From positions 62,001 to 126,000 of the forward strand of contig JACPEG010000026.1 of assembly GCA_016183615.1 (NCBI GenBank): DNA of 64,000 nucleotides, given 5' to 3'. The stretch's first letter is position 1, and every line of letters begins with the position of its first letter. The notes below the pieces were generated by a model, which ran no database searches, was not told the origin of the DNA, and saw only the letters and a list, made by a program, of their open reading frames with translations. Below, in pieces: positions 8,499 to 16,486 of this stretch. The stretch comes from Betaproteobacteria bacterium (lineage in GTDB: Bacteria; Pseudomonadota; Gammaproteobacteria; Burkholderiales; UBA6910). Position numbers and translations under genes: made by a program.

Positions 8499-10352
8499 TC
8501 AAGCCGCGGCAACCCGTTCGGTTTCTTGCTCGGCCTCCCGGCTTGCCTCCTCCTGCTGCTGCAGAGCCCACATGTGGGCATAGGCGCCGCCCTGCTCCAG
8601 CAGCTCCCGGTGGCTGCCGCGCTCGACGATGCGGCCGTGGTCCATGACCAGGATGACGTCCGCATCCACGATGGTGGACAGCCGGTGGGCGATGGTGAGC
8701 GTGGTGCGCTCGGCGGCGATGCGCTTGAGCTCCGCCTGGATCGCTTTTTCGGATCGGGAATCGAGGGCCGAAGTCGCCTCGTCGAAGATCAGGATCCTGG
8801 GCCGCTTGAGAATGGCGCGGGCGATGGCGACCCGCTGCTTTTCCCCTCCCGAGAGCTTCAGTCCCCGCTCGCCCACCGTGGTTTCGTACCGGTCGGGCAG
8901 ACTGTGGATGAAATCGTGGATGTGGGCGGATCGGGCCGCCTCTATCACCTCGTCCGGCGTCGCCTCGGGCCGACCGTAGGCGATATTGTAGAAAACGGTG
9001 TCGTTGAACAGCACCGTGTCCTGGGGCACGATGCCGATCGCCGCCCGCAGGCTCTTCTGGGTCACGTCGCGGAGGTCCTGGCCGTTCACAAGGATGCGCC
9101 CGCCCGAAATGTCGTAGAACCGGAACAGCAGCCGCGCCAGGGTGGATTTCCCCGACCCGCTCGCCCCCACCACCGCCACCGTGCGACCGGCGGGAATCTC
9201 GAACGACACGTCGTGGAGAATCTGGCGCTTCTTCTCGTAGCTGAAATCCACGTGCTCGAAGCGCACCGGCGCGTCCACCGCCACCAGGTCCCTGGCGCCG
9301 GGCCTGTCCTGGATTTCGGCGTGCTCTCCCAGCAGGTCGAACATGCGCTCCATGTCCGCCAGCGAGTGCTTGATTTCGCGATAGACGAAGCCCAGGAAGT
9401 GCAGCGGCATGTAGAGCTGGATCATGTAGGCGTTGACCAGCACCAGGTCGCCGATGGTCATGCTGCCGTTCACCACGCCCCGCCCCGCCAGGACCATGAG
9501 CGCAGTCACCCCCACCGCGACGATGGCGCTCTGGCCGGCGTTGAGTGCCGCCAGCGAGGTCTGGTTGCGCACCGCCGCCGTTTCCCATTTTGACAGGTGC
9601 TCGTCGTAGCGCCGCACCTCGTAGCCTTCGTTGCCGAAATACTTCACGGTTTCGTAGTTGAGCAGCGAGTCGATGGCCCGGGTGTTGGCCCTGGAGTCCA
9701 TGTCGTTCATGGTGCGGCGGAAAATCATGCGCCACTCGGTGATGACCAGGGTGAACACGATGTACACCGCCAGCGTGGCGAAGGTCGCCACCGAGAACCA
9801 GATCTCGTATTTCGTGAGCAGAATCGCCGCCACCAGCCCGATCTCCACCAAGGTGGGCAGGATGTTGAACAGCATGAAATTGAGCAGGAACGAGATGCCG
9901 CGGGAGCCGCGCTCGATGTCCCGGGACACGCCCCCGGTCTGGCGCTCCAGGTGGAAGCGCAGGGAAAGCGCATGCAGATGGGTGAAGACCTTGATGGCGA
10001 TGCGCCGGATCGCCCGCTGGGTCACCTTGGCGAATACCGCGTCCCGCAGCTCCCCGAACAGGGTAGAGCCCATGCGCAGCACTCCGTAGCCGACCAGCAG
10101 CGCGAGCGGCAGCACCAGCAGCGCCCTGGGCTGGTCCAGGATGTCCACGATTTCCTTCAGCACCAGCGGCACGCTGACATTGGCGAGCTTGGCCATGAGC
10201 AGCAGAGACAGCGCCAGCACCACCCGCCCCTTGAACTCCCACAGGTAGGGGAGCAGGGTGCGGACGGTTCTCCAGTCGTTGCGGTCGGTCGGGGTGGACC
10301 CCGTGTGGGTGGTACGCATGCCAGGTACTCGCGTGAACCATAAGGTTAGCAT
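8499..10352 (-). CDS. ATM1/HMT1-type ABC transporter (fused permease and ATPase)
   Basis: A 617-aa half-transporter. A six-helix membrane domain (about 30-330) is followed by a nucleotide-binding domain with Walker A GASGSGKST, signature LSGGEKQR and Walker B ILIFDEATSALD. Closest in type to the ATM1/HMT1 exporters that move glutathione-linked Fe-S or metal species. The start at 10352 is chosen because GGAGGA lies 8 nt upstream; ATG 10319 is an alternative. The substrate cannot be read from the sequence. The C-terminal tail is rich in Glu. Confidence 0.85.
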   Translation of the reverse strand: MLTLWFTRVPGMRTTHTGSTPTDRNDWRTVRTLLPYLWEFKGRVVLALSLLLMAKLANVSVPLVLKEIVDILDQPRALLVLPLALLVGYGVLRMGSTLFGELRDAVFAKVTQRAIRRIAIKVFTHLHALSLRFHLERQTGGVSRDIERGSRGISFLLNFMLFNILPTLVEIGLVAAILLTKYEIWFSVATFATLAVYIVFTLVITEWRMIFRRTMNDMDSRANTRAIDSLLNYETVKYFGNEGYEVRRYDEHLSKWETAAVRNQTSLAALNAGQSAIVAVGVTALMVLAGRGVVNGSMTIGDLVLVNAYMIQLYMPLHFLGFVYREIKHSLADMERMFDLLGEHAEIQDRPGARDLVAVDAPVRFEHVDFSYEKKRQILHDVSFEIPAGRTVAVVGASGSGKSTLARLLFRFYDISGGRILVNGQDLRDVTQKSLRAAIGIVPQDTVLFNDTVFYNIAYGRPEATPDEVIEAARSAHIHDFIHSLPDRYETTVGERGLKLSGGEKQRVAIARAILKRPRILIFDEATSALDSRSEKAIQAELKRIAAERTTLTIAHRLSTIVDADVILVMDHGRIVERGSHRELLEQGGAYAHMWALQQQEEASREAEQETERVAAA

Positions 10353-10435
10353 CGTTGGCTTCCTCCGTCAGGGGAAAGCCCCACACCCGGTGCGTTGACA
10401 CCCCCTGGCCCGAGCCCAAACCGGGGAGACGCACC

Positions 10436-10540
10436 ATGTTCATGCCCGCAGCGGATTACCGTGAATCCTTGGGCCGCCTGAAGCCACGAGTGTTCGTTCA
10501 CGGGGAAGCCGGTGGAGAAGGTCGTCGCGCGCCCCCGTCG
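10436..10540 (+). pseudogene. Internally deleted copy of the HpaB-family gene
   Basis: From ATG 10436 the frame encodes MFMPAADYRESLGRLKPRVF, matching the N-terminus of the intact gene at 13914. After about 66 bp it jumps to sequence matching that gene's 3' end (PVEKVV, at about 10507-10530), in a shifted frame. About 1.4 kb of the middle is missing. A GGGGAG ribosome-site-like sequence precedes the ATG. This is the relic of a second copy, more diverged from the intact gene than the isochorismatase-tail duplicate at 19081. Confidence 0.8.
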
Positions 10541-10642
10541 TATCCTACGGGCATCGATAGGGACGCACGCGGATCGGCGAGAACTTAGGAGCCCGGACGC
10601 TTCCAAGGCAGCCGCTTGAGTGTGCCAACACTCGCGGCGGCG

Positions 10643-11149
10643 TCATGCAGTTGGCAGGAGTTGCGCGACGTAACGTTGTTCCGTGACCGGGGTACCCCAC
10701 ATCTCGCCTTGGTGCTCCTCAGCGAGACAGAAGCCGGTATCGAGGTAAAGCCGTCGGGCGGTGTTCAGGCCTCTGAAAGTCCATAGGTAAACGCCTTTGA
10801 ACCCGGCATCCTGCGCAAACCCCATGGCGAGCTCGATCAATCGGCGCCCTATGCCACGACCCTGCGCATCTTCCGCAACAATGAACCAGCGCAGGTGAGC
10901 GAAGCCAGGGGGAGATTCCGGATCCGCCCCGTCGAGCGTCACCGATCCGATAACTCTGTTTCCCTCCCTTGCCATCAGGAACCGGTCCGTTACGGCGTCA
11001 TAGCGCAGGAGAAAATCGGAGATTTCCCGCGCCACCTTACCCTCGAAAAATAAGCCGAAGCCCCAGTGCTGGGCGTAGTACGCCCCGTGAAGACTCACAA
11101 CTGCACCGATGGCTCCCGGTTCATAACCGGTCGAAATTACAGCTTCCAT
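10643..11149 (-). CDS. GNAT-family N-acetyltransferase
   Basis: A 168-aa acyl-CoA-dependent N-acetyltransferase. The acetyl-CoA pyrophosphate loop is visible as EDAQGRGIGRRLIELA, followed by the usual C-terminal strand (YLWTFRGLNTARRLYLDTGF). The start is ATG 11149 with GGGAGGG just upstream; an upstream ATG at 11209 lacks such a site. It is divergent from the AidB-like gene across a region with palindromes, so both may share an operator. Substrate unknown; a small-molecule substrate is a guess from family habit. Confidence 0.8.
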   Translation of the reverse strand: MEAVISTGYEPGAIGAVVSLHGAYYAQHWGFGLFFEGKVAREISDFLLRYDAVTDRFLMAREGNRVIGSVTLDGADPESPPGFAHLRWFIVAEDAQGRGIGRRLIELAMGFAQDAGFKGVYLWTFRGLNTARRLYLDTGFCLAEEHQGEMWGTPVTEQRYVAQLLPTA

Positions 11150-11190
11150 TGGACCCTCCCTCATCTGTGTTGCCCAAACAGGTCTACATC

Positions 11191-11223
11191 TTGACAAATA
11201 ATGAATCATTATTCAATATTGAA
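11191..11223 (+). promoter_or_regulatory. Candidate promoter with overlapping palindromic operators
   Basis: A perfect -35 hexamer TTGACA (11191-11196) is followed by the 17-bp dyad AATAATGAATCATTATT (11197-11213), which would be exactly a promoter spacer. Next comes a weak -10 (CAATAT). A second perfect palindrome, TTCAATATTGAA (11212-11223), overlaps the end. The local AT-richness stands out in GC-rich DNA. The layout suggests a repressor site for the GNAT/AidB-like divergent pair, and the TetR protein at 13177 is the obvious candidate. Confidence 0.5.
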
Positions 11224-11324
11224 GATATGTTCATTTATTTGGTCCCGGTGCCATGGATGCTGCTTTCGGTCCGGGGTTTGCTAAGCCTTGATGACTTTTG
11301 CGTTTCGCATGAAAGGAGAGAATC

Positions 11325-13154
11325 GTGAGCACTATGACCATCAGTTCTAGGGAGGGGAAGAGCCCGGTGGCGATCACCCCCCCGTTGCAGACCCACGAAG
11401 TGGCCAATCAGACTCCCCCCATGGTTGGGTACAACGTCTTTACCCAGGACCAGGTACTGGTCGAAGCAATGCAGCGAGAAGGGGCGGGATGGGCCTACGA
11501 CCATTGTGCGGAATTCGGCGCAATCGTGGCCAGCGAGCGGGTGACCGAGCTTACGCGCCTTGCCAACAAGCATATTCCGGAACTGAAGACCCATGACCGC
11601 TTCGGCAACCGTGTCGACTTCGTCGAGTTCCATCCCGCGTACCACGCGCTAATGTCGATCGCTTTCGGAAGTGGAGTGCACAGCTTCGCCTACAACGCGA
11701 ACCGGCCGGGCGGCCACGTGGCACGGGCCGCCCTGTGCTACCTTTGGAACCAAGCCGAAAACGGAACGTCGTGCCCAACCGGGATGGCTTACGCCGCGAT
11801 CGCCGGCTTCCAGGTGACGCCCTGGCTTTCGGGCGAGTGGCTGCGTAAGCTAACGGCCCAGGACTACGACCCGTCGTTCAAGCCAGCGTCGGAAAAGCGC
11901 GCCATTACGGTTGGCTATGCGATGACCGAGAAGCAGGGTGGGTCAGACCTGCGGGCAAACACGACAACCGGGAAGCGCATCGGCCATGAGGGCGATATTG
12001 AGATCTACGAGCTTACTGGGCACAAGTGGTTCTTTTCTGCGCCAATGAGCGATGGCTTCTTCACCACCGCTCAGACGAAAAGCGGCATCTCCTGCTTCTT
12101 CGTGCCGCGCTGGAAGCCTGACGGAACACGCAACACGTTTTTCCTCCAGCGGATCAAGGATAAATGCGGCAACCGCTCCAACGCCTCAAGCGAGATGGAG
12201 TACGCAAATACGTGGGCGGTCCTGGTGGGCGAGGAAGGCCGGGGGGTGCGCGCCATTCTGGAGTCCGCGGACTACACGCGGCTCGACTTCGCCATCGGCT
12301 CCGCCGCACTCCTGCGGCAAGCCTTGAACCTCGCGATCTTCCATGCCGAACATCGCAAAGCCTTCGGCAAACGGCTGATCGAGCACCCGATGATGAAGAA
12401 CACGCTGGCTGACTTGGCGCTCGAGTCGGAGGCAGCGACGGCTCTGGCGATGCGTCTGGCTGCTGCCATCGACCGCGCCGAGTGTGACGAGTCGGAGCGT
12501 TTGCTCGCGCGGATCTTGACCGCGGTCGGGAAATACTGGAACTGCAAGCGCGCACCTGTCGTGGTCGAGGAGGCGCTGGAATGCATTGGCGGCAATGGCT
12601 TCATCGAGGAGCACCCCATGGCCCGGCTCTATCGGGAGGCGCCCATCAACACCATTTGGGAAGGGACCAGTAACATGATGTGCATGGACGTGTTGCGGGC
12701 CTTCGACCGAATGCCAGGAACACTCGACGCCGTGCTCGATGAAATCCGGCGGGGCGCCAGTGCGGATACGCGAATTGGCAAATGGGCGGACGAGGTAGAA
12801 AAGCTCGCGCGGGACACGGCGCTAGCTGCGCAACACGCGCGCCAACTGACCAAGATGATTGCGCTGGGCATCCAGGCCAGCATCATGGCGCGAAGCTCTC
12901 CGGGTTCGGTGGCTGCCGCGTTTCTGGAAAGCCGCCTGGAAGGCGGCTCGCGGCGTACCTTCGGGACGCTGGCGTCCAGGCACGATCTGGACGCGATTGT
13001 TGGGCGAAGCTCGCTCACGGCTGAGCATCGAAGCCACCCACCTCTTGAATTCACCGCGACCCAGCAATTCGCGATCGCGCCGCGGGGGGAATTGGCCAAG
13101 TCACTGGATGAGGTGACGCGACGCGCGATTGAGGAAACGGCCCCGGCAGCCTGA
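11325..13154 (+). CDS. AidB-like acyl-CoA dehydrogenase
   Basis: A 609-aa acyl-CoA dehydrogenase of the AidB subfamily. Signatures include PPMVGYNVFTQD, FHPAYHALM, MTEKQGGSDLRANTT (FAD-binding region), LTGHKWFFSAPMSDGF, KDKCGNRSNASSE and NTIWEGTSNMMCMDVLR. The start is GTG 11325 with AAGGAG six bases upstream. Escherichia coli AidB is about 540 aa; this protein has a longer C-terminal tail ending in Ala/Glu-rich sequence. AidB proteins are flavoproteins linked to alkylation response, but related enzymes act in acyl-CoA catabolism, and the neighbouring TetR gene fits the latter. The exact substrate is unknown. Confidence 0.85.
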   Translation: MSTMTISSREGKSPVAITPPLQTHEVANQTPPMVGYNVFTQDQVLVEAMQREGAGWAYDHCAEFGAIVASERVTELTRLANKHIPELKTHDRFGNRVDFVEFHPAYHALMSIAFGSGVHSFAYNANRPGGHVARAALCYLWNQAENGTSCPTGMAYAAIAGFQVTPWLSGEWLRKLTAQDYDPSFKPASEKRAITVGYAMTEKQGGSDLRANTTTGKRIGHEGDIEIYELTGHKWFFSAPMSDGFFTTAQTKSGISCFFVPRWKPDGTRNTFFLQRIKDKCGNRSNASSEMEYANTWAVLVGEEGRGVRAILESADYTRLDFAIGSAALLRQALNLAIFHAEHRKAFGKRLIEHPMMKNTLADLALESEAATALAMRLAAAIDRAECDESERLLARILTAVGKYWNCKRAPVVVEEALECIGGNGFIEEHPMARLYREAPINTIWEGTSNMMCMDVLRAFDRMPGTLDAVLDEIRRGASADTRIGKWADEVEKLARDTALAAQHARQLTKMIALGIQASIMARSSPGSVAAAFLESRLEGGSRRTFGTLASRHDLDAIVGRSSLTAEHRSHPPLEFTATQQFAIAPRGELAKSLDEVTRRAIEETAPAA

Positions 13155-13176
13155 GGGGCGCTGAATAGGGGACGAC

Positions 13177-13872
13177 ATGGCATACCGGAGATCAAAGCGC
13201 ATCGAGGCAAAGCTGGCCGACAACCGGACGCAGATACTCCAGGCGGCCCGCCGCCTGGTGTCGGAGGGAGGATGGCCGGAGGCGCAGATGGCAGCGATTG
13301 CCGCCGCAGCCAATTTGGCCACCGGTACGGTTTATCGCTATTTTTCATCCAAGGCCGAACTGTTCGCAGAAGTGCTGGCCAGCGTGTCGCAACGCGAGGT
13401 AGACGTTATCCAGGGAGTCGCTGAATCCGGGGGGCCTGCGAAGCAGAGACTGGCAGATGCGGTCGTTGCGTTTACTACCCGGGCATTGCGCGGACGCCGT
13501 CTGGCCTACGCACTCATCGCCGAGCCTTGCGATCCGGAGATCGACCAGGCACGTTTGGTCTATCGCCGCGCGATCGGGGAGAAGTTGCAGCGGATCATAG
13601 CCGACGGGGTAACAACTGGGGAGTTTCCGGCCCAGGATCCGCGCGTTGCTGCTTCCTGCGTGGTTGGCGCGATGATGGAAGCGCTGGTGGGCCCGCTGGC
13701 ACCGGAGTCAATCCAGCTTAAGGCCGGCAGCCAGGACTTCGTTTCTGAGATCGTCCGGTTCTGCCTACGCGCGGTGACCGCACCCGAATCGCGACCCCGG
13801 CCTGATTTAGCCCTGCGTGTGCTGAAGGGCGGGCGAACTAAGCCGTCGCTGAAGGGCGGGAAGCGCGAGTAG
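13177..13872 (+). CDS. TetR-family transcriptional regulator
   Basis: A 231-aa TetR-type regulator beginning 22 bp after the AidB-like gene. The N-terminal helix-turn-helix is clear (MAAIAAAANLATGTVYRYF, about residues 31-49). The ligand-binding C-terminal region contains RARLVYRR-like helices typical of regulators of acyl-CoA metabolism. The tail ends in a low-complexity Lys/Gly stretch encoded by a short direct repeat (CTGAAGGGCGG twice). It probably represses its own operon through the palindromes at 11197-11223; this is inference from position. Confidence 0.85.
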   Translation: MAYRRSKRIEAKLADNRTQILQAARRLVSEGGWPEAQMAAIAAAANLATGTVYRYFSSKAELFAEVLASVSQREVDVIQGVAESGGPAKQRLADAVVAFTTRALRGRRLAYALIAEPCDPEIDQARLVYRRAIGEKLQRIIADGVTTGEFPAQDPRVAASCVVGAMMEALVGPLAPESIQLKAGSQDFVSEIVRFCLRAVTAPESRPRPDLALRVLKGGRTKPSLKGGKRE

Positions 13873-13913
13873 GGGTTCACATCCCCACTGTTATCAAGTC
13901 GAGGAGACAATCC

Positions 13914-15476
13914 ATGTTTATGTCCGGAGCCGATTACCGCGAATCTCTGCGCCGCCTGAAGCCCCGGGTGTTCGTTCACGGGCGCCAGGTGGACTCCGTC
14001 GCGGACGCCCCCGAGTTTGCGCCAGGGGTGGCCGCCATCGGGCTCACCTACGATTATGCCCTGCGCTCCGATCTTTCCGATCTCATGGTTGCCACCGACC
14101 TCGCGACCGGAGAGCGGACCAACCGCATGCTCGCGCTGCATGGCGACAGCCAGAACCTCATGAGGAAACTGGAGGCGGTGCGGGTGCTGTGCCGGCAGAC
14201 CGGCTGCGCCCAGCGCTACCTGATGGGGGACGCCTTCAACGCCCTCTACCAGGCCACCCATCGCTGCGACGCCGACCAGGGCACCGACTACCGCAGCCGC
14301 TTCCTCGCCTATCTCCATCGCGCTCAGCGCGAGGACCTGGCGGTGGCCATCGCCATGACCGATGCCAAGGGCGACCGCTCGCGACGCCCCCACCAGCAGG
14401 CCAACGCCGACGTGTACGTGCACATCACGGAGCGCCGCCCCGGCGGCATCGTGATTTCCGGCACCAAGGCGATCGTCACTTCCGCGCCCTACGTGCACGA
14501 GCTGCTGGTGATGCCCTGCCGCAGCATGACCGGGGAGGACCGGGATTTCGCCGTGTGCTGCGCGGTGCCGGTGGATGCGCCGGGAATCACCATCGTGTCC
14601 CGGCCCGCAGGGCGCCCCGGGCAGCCCGCGGCCCAGCTCTCCAGCCGCTACGGCCAGTCGGTGGCCGTGGTCATGTTTGACAATGTGTTCGTGCCCTGGG
14701 AGCGGGTGTTCCTGGCAGGCGAATGGGAGCACTCCGGCTTCCTCACCACCACCTATGCCACCCACCACCGCCATACCTGCATCGCCGCCCGGGCCGGCTT
14801 CGGCGATCTGCTGATCGGCGCCGGCGTGCTCATGTGCGAGGCCAACGGTCTTGACCCCGCCAGAAAACCCCATCTACGCGACGCCCTGGTGGAGCTGATC
14901 AAGATCGTCGAGGGCTTCTACGCCTGCGGAGTGGCCGCCACCGTGTACGGCGTCAAGGACCCGGCGGGCAATTTCCAGCCGGAGCCGGTGTACGCCAACA
15001 TCGGAAAGCTGCTGCTCGCCACCCAGATTTACGACATGCACCGGCTGGCCCACGAAGTCTCCGGCGGTCTGGTGGTGGCACTGCCCGGCCCCGAGGAAGA
15101 TCACAATCCGGCCACTGCTGCGAGCCTCGCCGAGGTGTTGGGCGGAAGGCCCGATATTCCCGCGTCCCACCGCGCCGCGGTGGCGCGGCTCGTCGAAGAC
15201 CTCACTGCCTCCGACACCGGCGGCTGGTATTCGCTCATCAGCCTGCACGGGGGCGGATCGCCGGAAGCCATGAAGATGGAGATTTTCCGCAACTATCCCC
15301 TGCAGGACCGGGCGCAGCTGGTGGAAACGCTCCTCGACCGGGGCGTGACGGACGACGGCAGCGGGCGCAAGCTCAATGCCCAGCCCGACCGCTGCTGCGC
15401 CGAAGGCTGCCAAGTGCCGGAACCGGTCGAGAAGGTGGTTGTCCCGCTCCCGCGCCGCGGCGGCAAGGGCTCCTGA
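13914..15476 (+). CDS. HpaB/4-hydroxyphenylacetate 3-hydroxylase-family flavoprotein
   Basis: A 520-aa protein of the HpaB family, which also contains 4-hydroxybutanoyl-CoA dehydratase (AbfD). Shared features are the N-terminal YRESLRRLKPRVFVHG, MTDAKGDRSRRP, a GTKAIVTSAPYVHE segment and the FGDLLIGAGVLM helix. The dehydratase cluster ligands are not all conserved: by hand alignment the C-x3-C pair reads CAQRY and the third cysteine position is Ala. A redox monooxygenase or other flavoenzyme is therefore more likely than the Fe-S dehydratase. GAGGAG precedes the start. The stop overlaps the next gene by one base (TGATG). Confidence 0.75.
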   Translation: MFMSGADYRESLRRLKPRVFVHGRQVDSVADAPEFAPGVAAIGLTYDYALRSDLSDLMVATDLATGERTNRMLALHGDSQNLMRKLEAVRVLCRQTGCAQRYLMGDAFNALYQATHRCDADQGTDYRSRFLAYLHRAQREDLAVAIAMTDAKGDRSRRPHQQANADVYVHITERRPGGIVISGTKAIVTSAPYVHELLVMPCRSMTGEDRDFAVCCAVPVDAPGITIVSRPAGRPGQPAAQLSSRYGQSVAVVMFDNVFVPWERVFLAGEWEHSGFLTTTYATHHRHTCIAARAGFGDLLIGAGVLMCEANGLDPARKPHLRDALVELIKIVEGFYACGVAATVYGVKDPAGNFQPEPVYANIGKLLLATQIYDMHRLAHEVSGGLVVALPGPEEDHNPATAASLAEVLGGRPDIPASHRAAVARLVEDLTASDTGGWYSLISLHGGGSPEAMKMEIFRNYPLQDRAQLVETLLDRGVTDDGSGRKLNAQPDRCCAEGCQVPEPVEKVVVPLPRRGGKGS

Positions 15477-16021
15477 TGCTGCGCATCGTCCGGCAACGCT
15501 CGTTCCTGCTGGTGGTGGACGTGCATGTCAAGCTCGCCCCCGCCATGTTTTCCCGGGAGCAGGCCTTGGCCAACATCTCGGTGCTGATCCGGGCCGCGCG
15601 ACGGCTCGAGGTGCCGCTGCTGATCTCCGAGCACTATCGGCGGGGGCTCGGCCCCACGGTTCCCGAGATCGCCGCGCTGGCGCCGAAGGACGCCATCATG
15701 GAGAAAATCCATTTCTCCTGCGCCGACGAGCCCGCCTGCGCGGCACGCATGGCGGCCCTGGAGCGCCCCCAGGCGGTGATCTGCGGCATGGAGGCGCACG
15801 TGTGCGTGATGCAGACTGCGCTGGGCCTGAAGGATGCGGGCTACCAGCCCTTCGTGGTGAACGACGCCACTTCGTCGCGCCGTCCGGAAAGCCACGCCAC
15901 CGCCATGGAGCGGGTGCGCCAGGCGGGGATTCCGGTGGTCACCACCGAGATGACGGTGTTCGAGTGGCTGAACCGGGGCGACAGCCCCGAGTTTCGCGAG
16001 CTGCTCCCGCTGGTCAAGTAG
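15476..16021 (+). CDS. Isochorismatase-like cysteine hydrolase
   Basis: A 181-aa hydrolase of the isochorismatase/nicotinamidase fold. The catalytic triad is visible as D15 (LVVDVH), K77 (MEKIHF) and C110 (MEAHVCVMQT). It is translationally coupled to the HpaB-like gene through TGATG, so the two products probably act in one pathway, perhaps hydrolysing an amide or ester formed by the flavoenzyme. The 3' end (15890-16005) is nearly identical to a second copy at 19081-19196. The substrate cannot be assigned. Confidence 0.85.
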   Translation: MLRIVRQRSFLLVVDVHVKLAPAMFSREQALANISVLIRAARRLEVPLLISEHYRRGLGPTVPEIAALAPKDAIMEKIHFSCADEPACAARMAALERPQAVICGMEAHVCVMQTALGLKDAGYQPFVVNDATSSRRPESHATAMERVRQAGIPVVTTEMTVFEWLNRGDSPEFRELLPLVK

Positions 16022-16486
16022 GGAACCTCTGAAATTGTCCTGCGTGGCTTACGGTGGACCTTGACATCCGCTTGAAGCGCCGTTAGGATGCGCATGACGC
16101 GAAAATAATCCAGGCATCATAAGAAAATAACAATACAGCCTTCGCGTCGAAGAACAATAAGGGCAGGGCGCCGCGGTTCCTCCAACCGATGCGCGTATCG
16201 CCCGCCCGGGACTTCCACCACCACTTTGTTCCGCGACCTGCCGGCTTGCGGGCGGGAGCGCATGCTCGCGCACGGCAGGGAAACCACCTGCCCGCGGGCG
16301 TTGAGGGGCAGGCGTTCGCTAGCACTGGGCCATGGCGGGCCCGCCGTCCACCTGCTTTTGATCGGTACCAGCGGGCGGCAATGAGGCGTTGACGATGAGC
16401 CGCGGCAACTGGCGAAGCGGTCCCTCCAGCCCGGGGATCTTGCGGTGGCGGTGTTCAAGTAGGCGGGGCAAGGGAGGACAAGAACA
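16022..16486. other. 465-bp stretch without a recognisable gene
   Basis: Only short overlapping frames occur here and none has a family signature I recognise. Local composition shifts: 16100-16165 is AT-rich, the rest GC-rich, suggesting joined fragments. It lies between the isochorismatase gene and the Rhs-type gene, at one edge of the block that separates the intact hydrolase gene from its duplicated tail. The last bases carry AGGGAGGAC, a plausible ribosome site for the next gene. Confidence 0.5.

Noticed and set aside
13914-15476. Assignment as 4-hydroxybutanoyl-CoA dehydratase
   Set aside because: Only part of the Fe-S cluster ligand set (C-x3-C, His, Cys) can be aligned by hand; the second and third cysteines are Tyr and Ala.
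15476-16021. A Rut-type pyrimidine pathway role for the isochorismatase-like gene
   Set aside because: RutB is of this fold, but no rutA, rutC or other rut genes are nearby.
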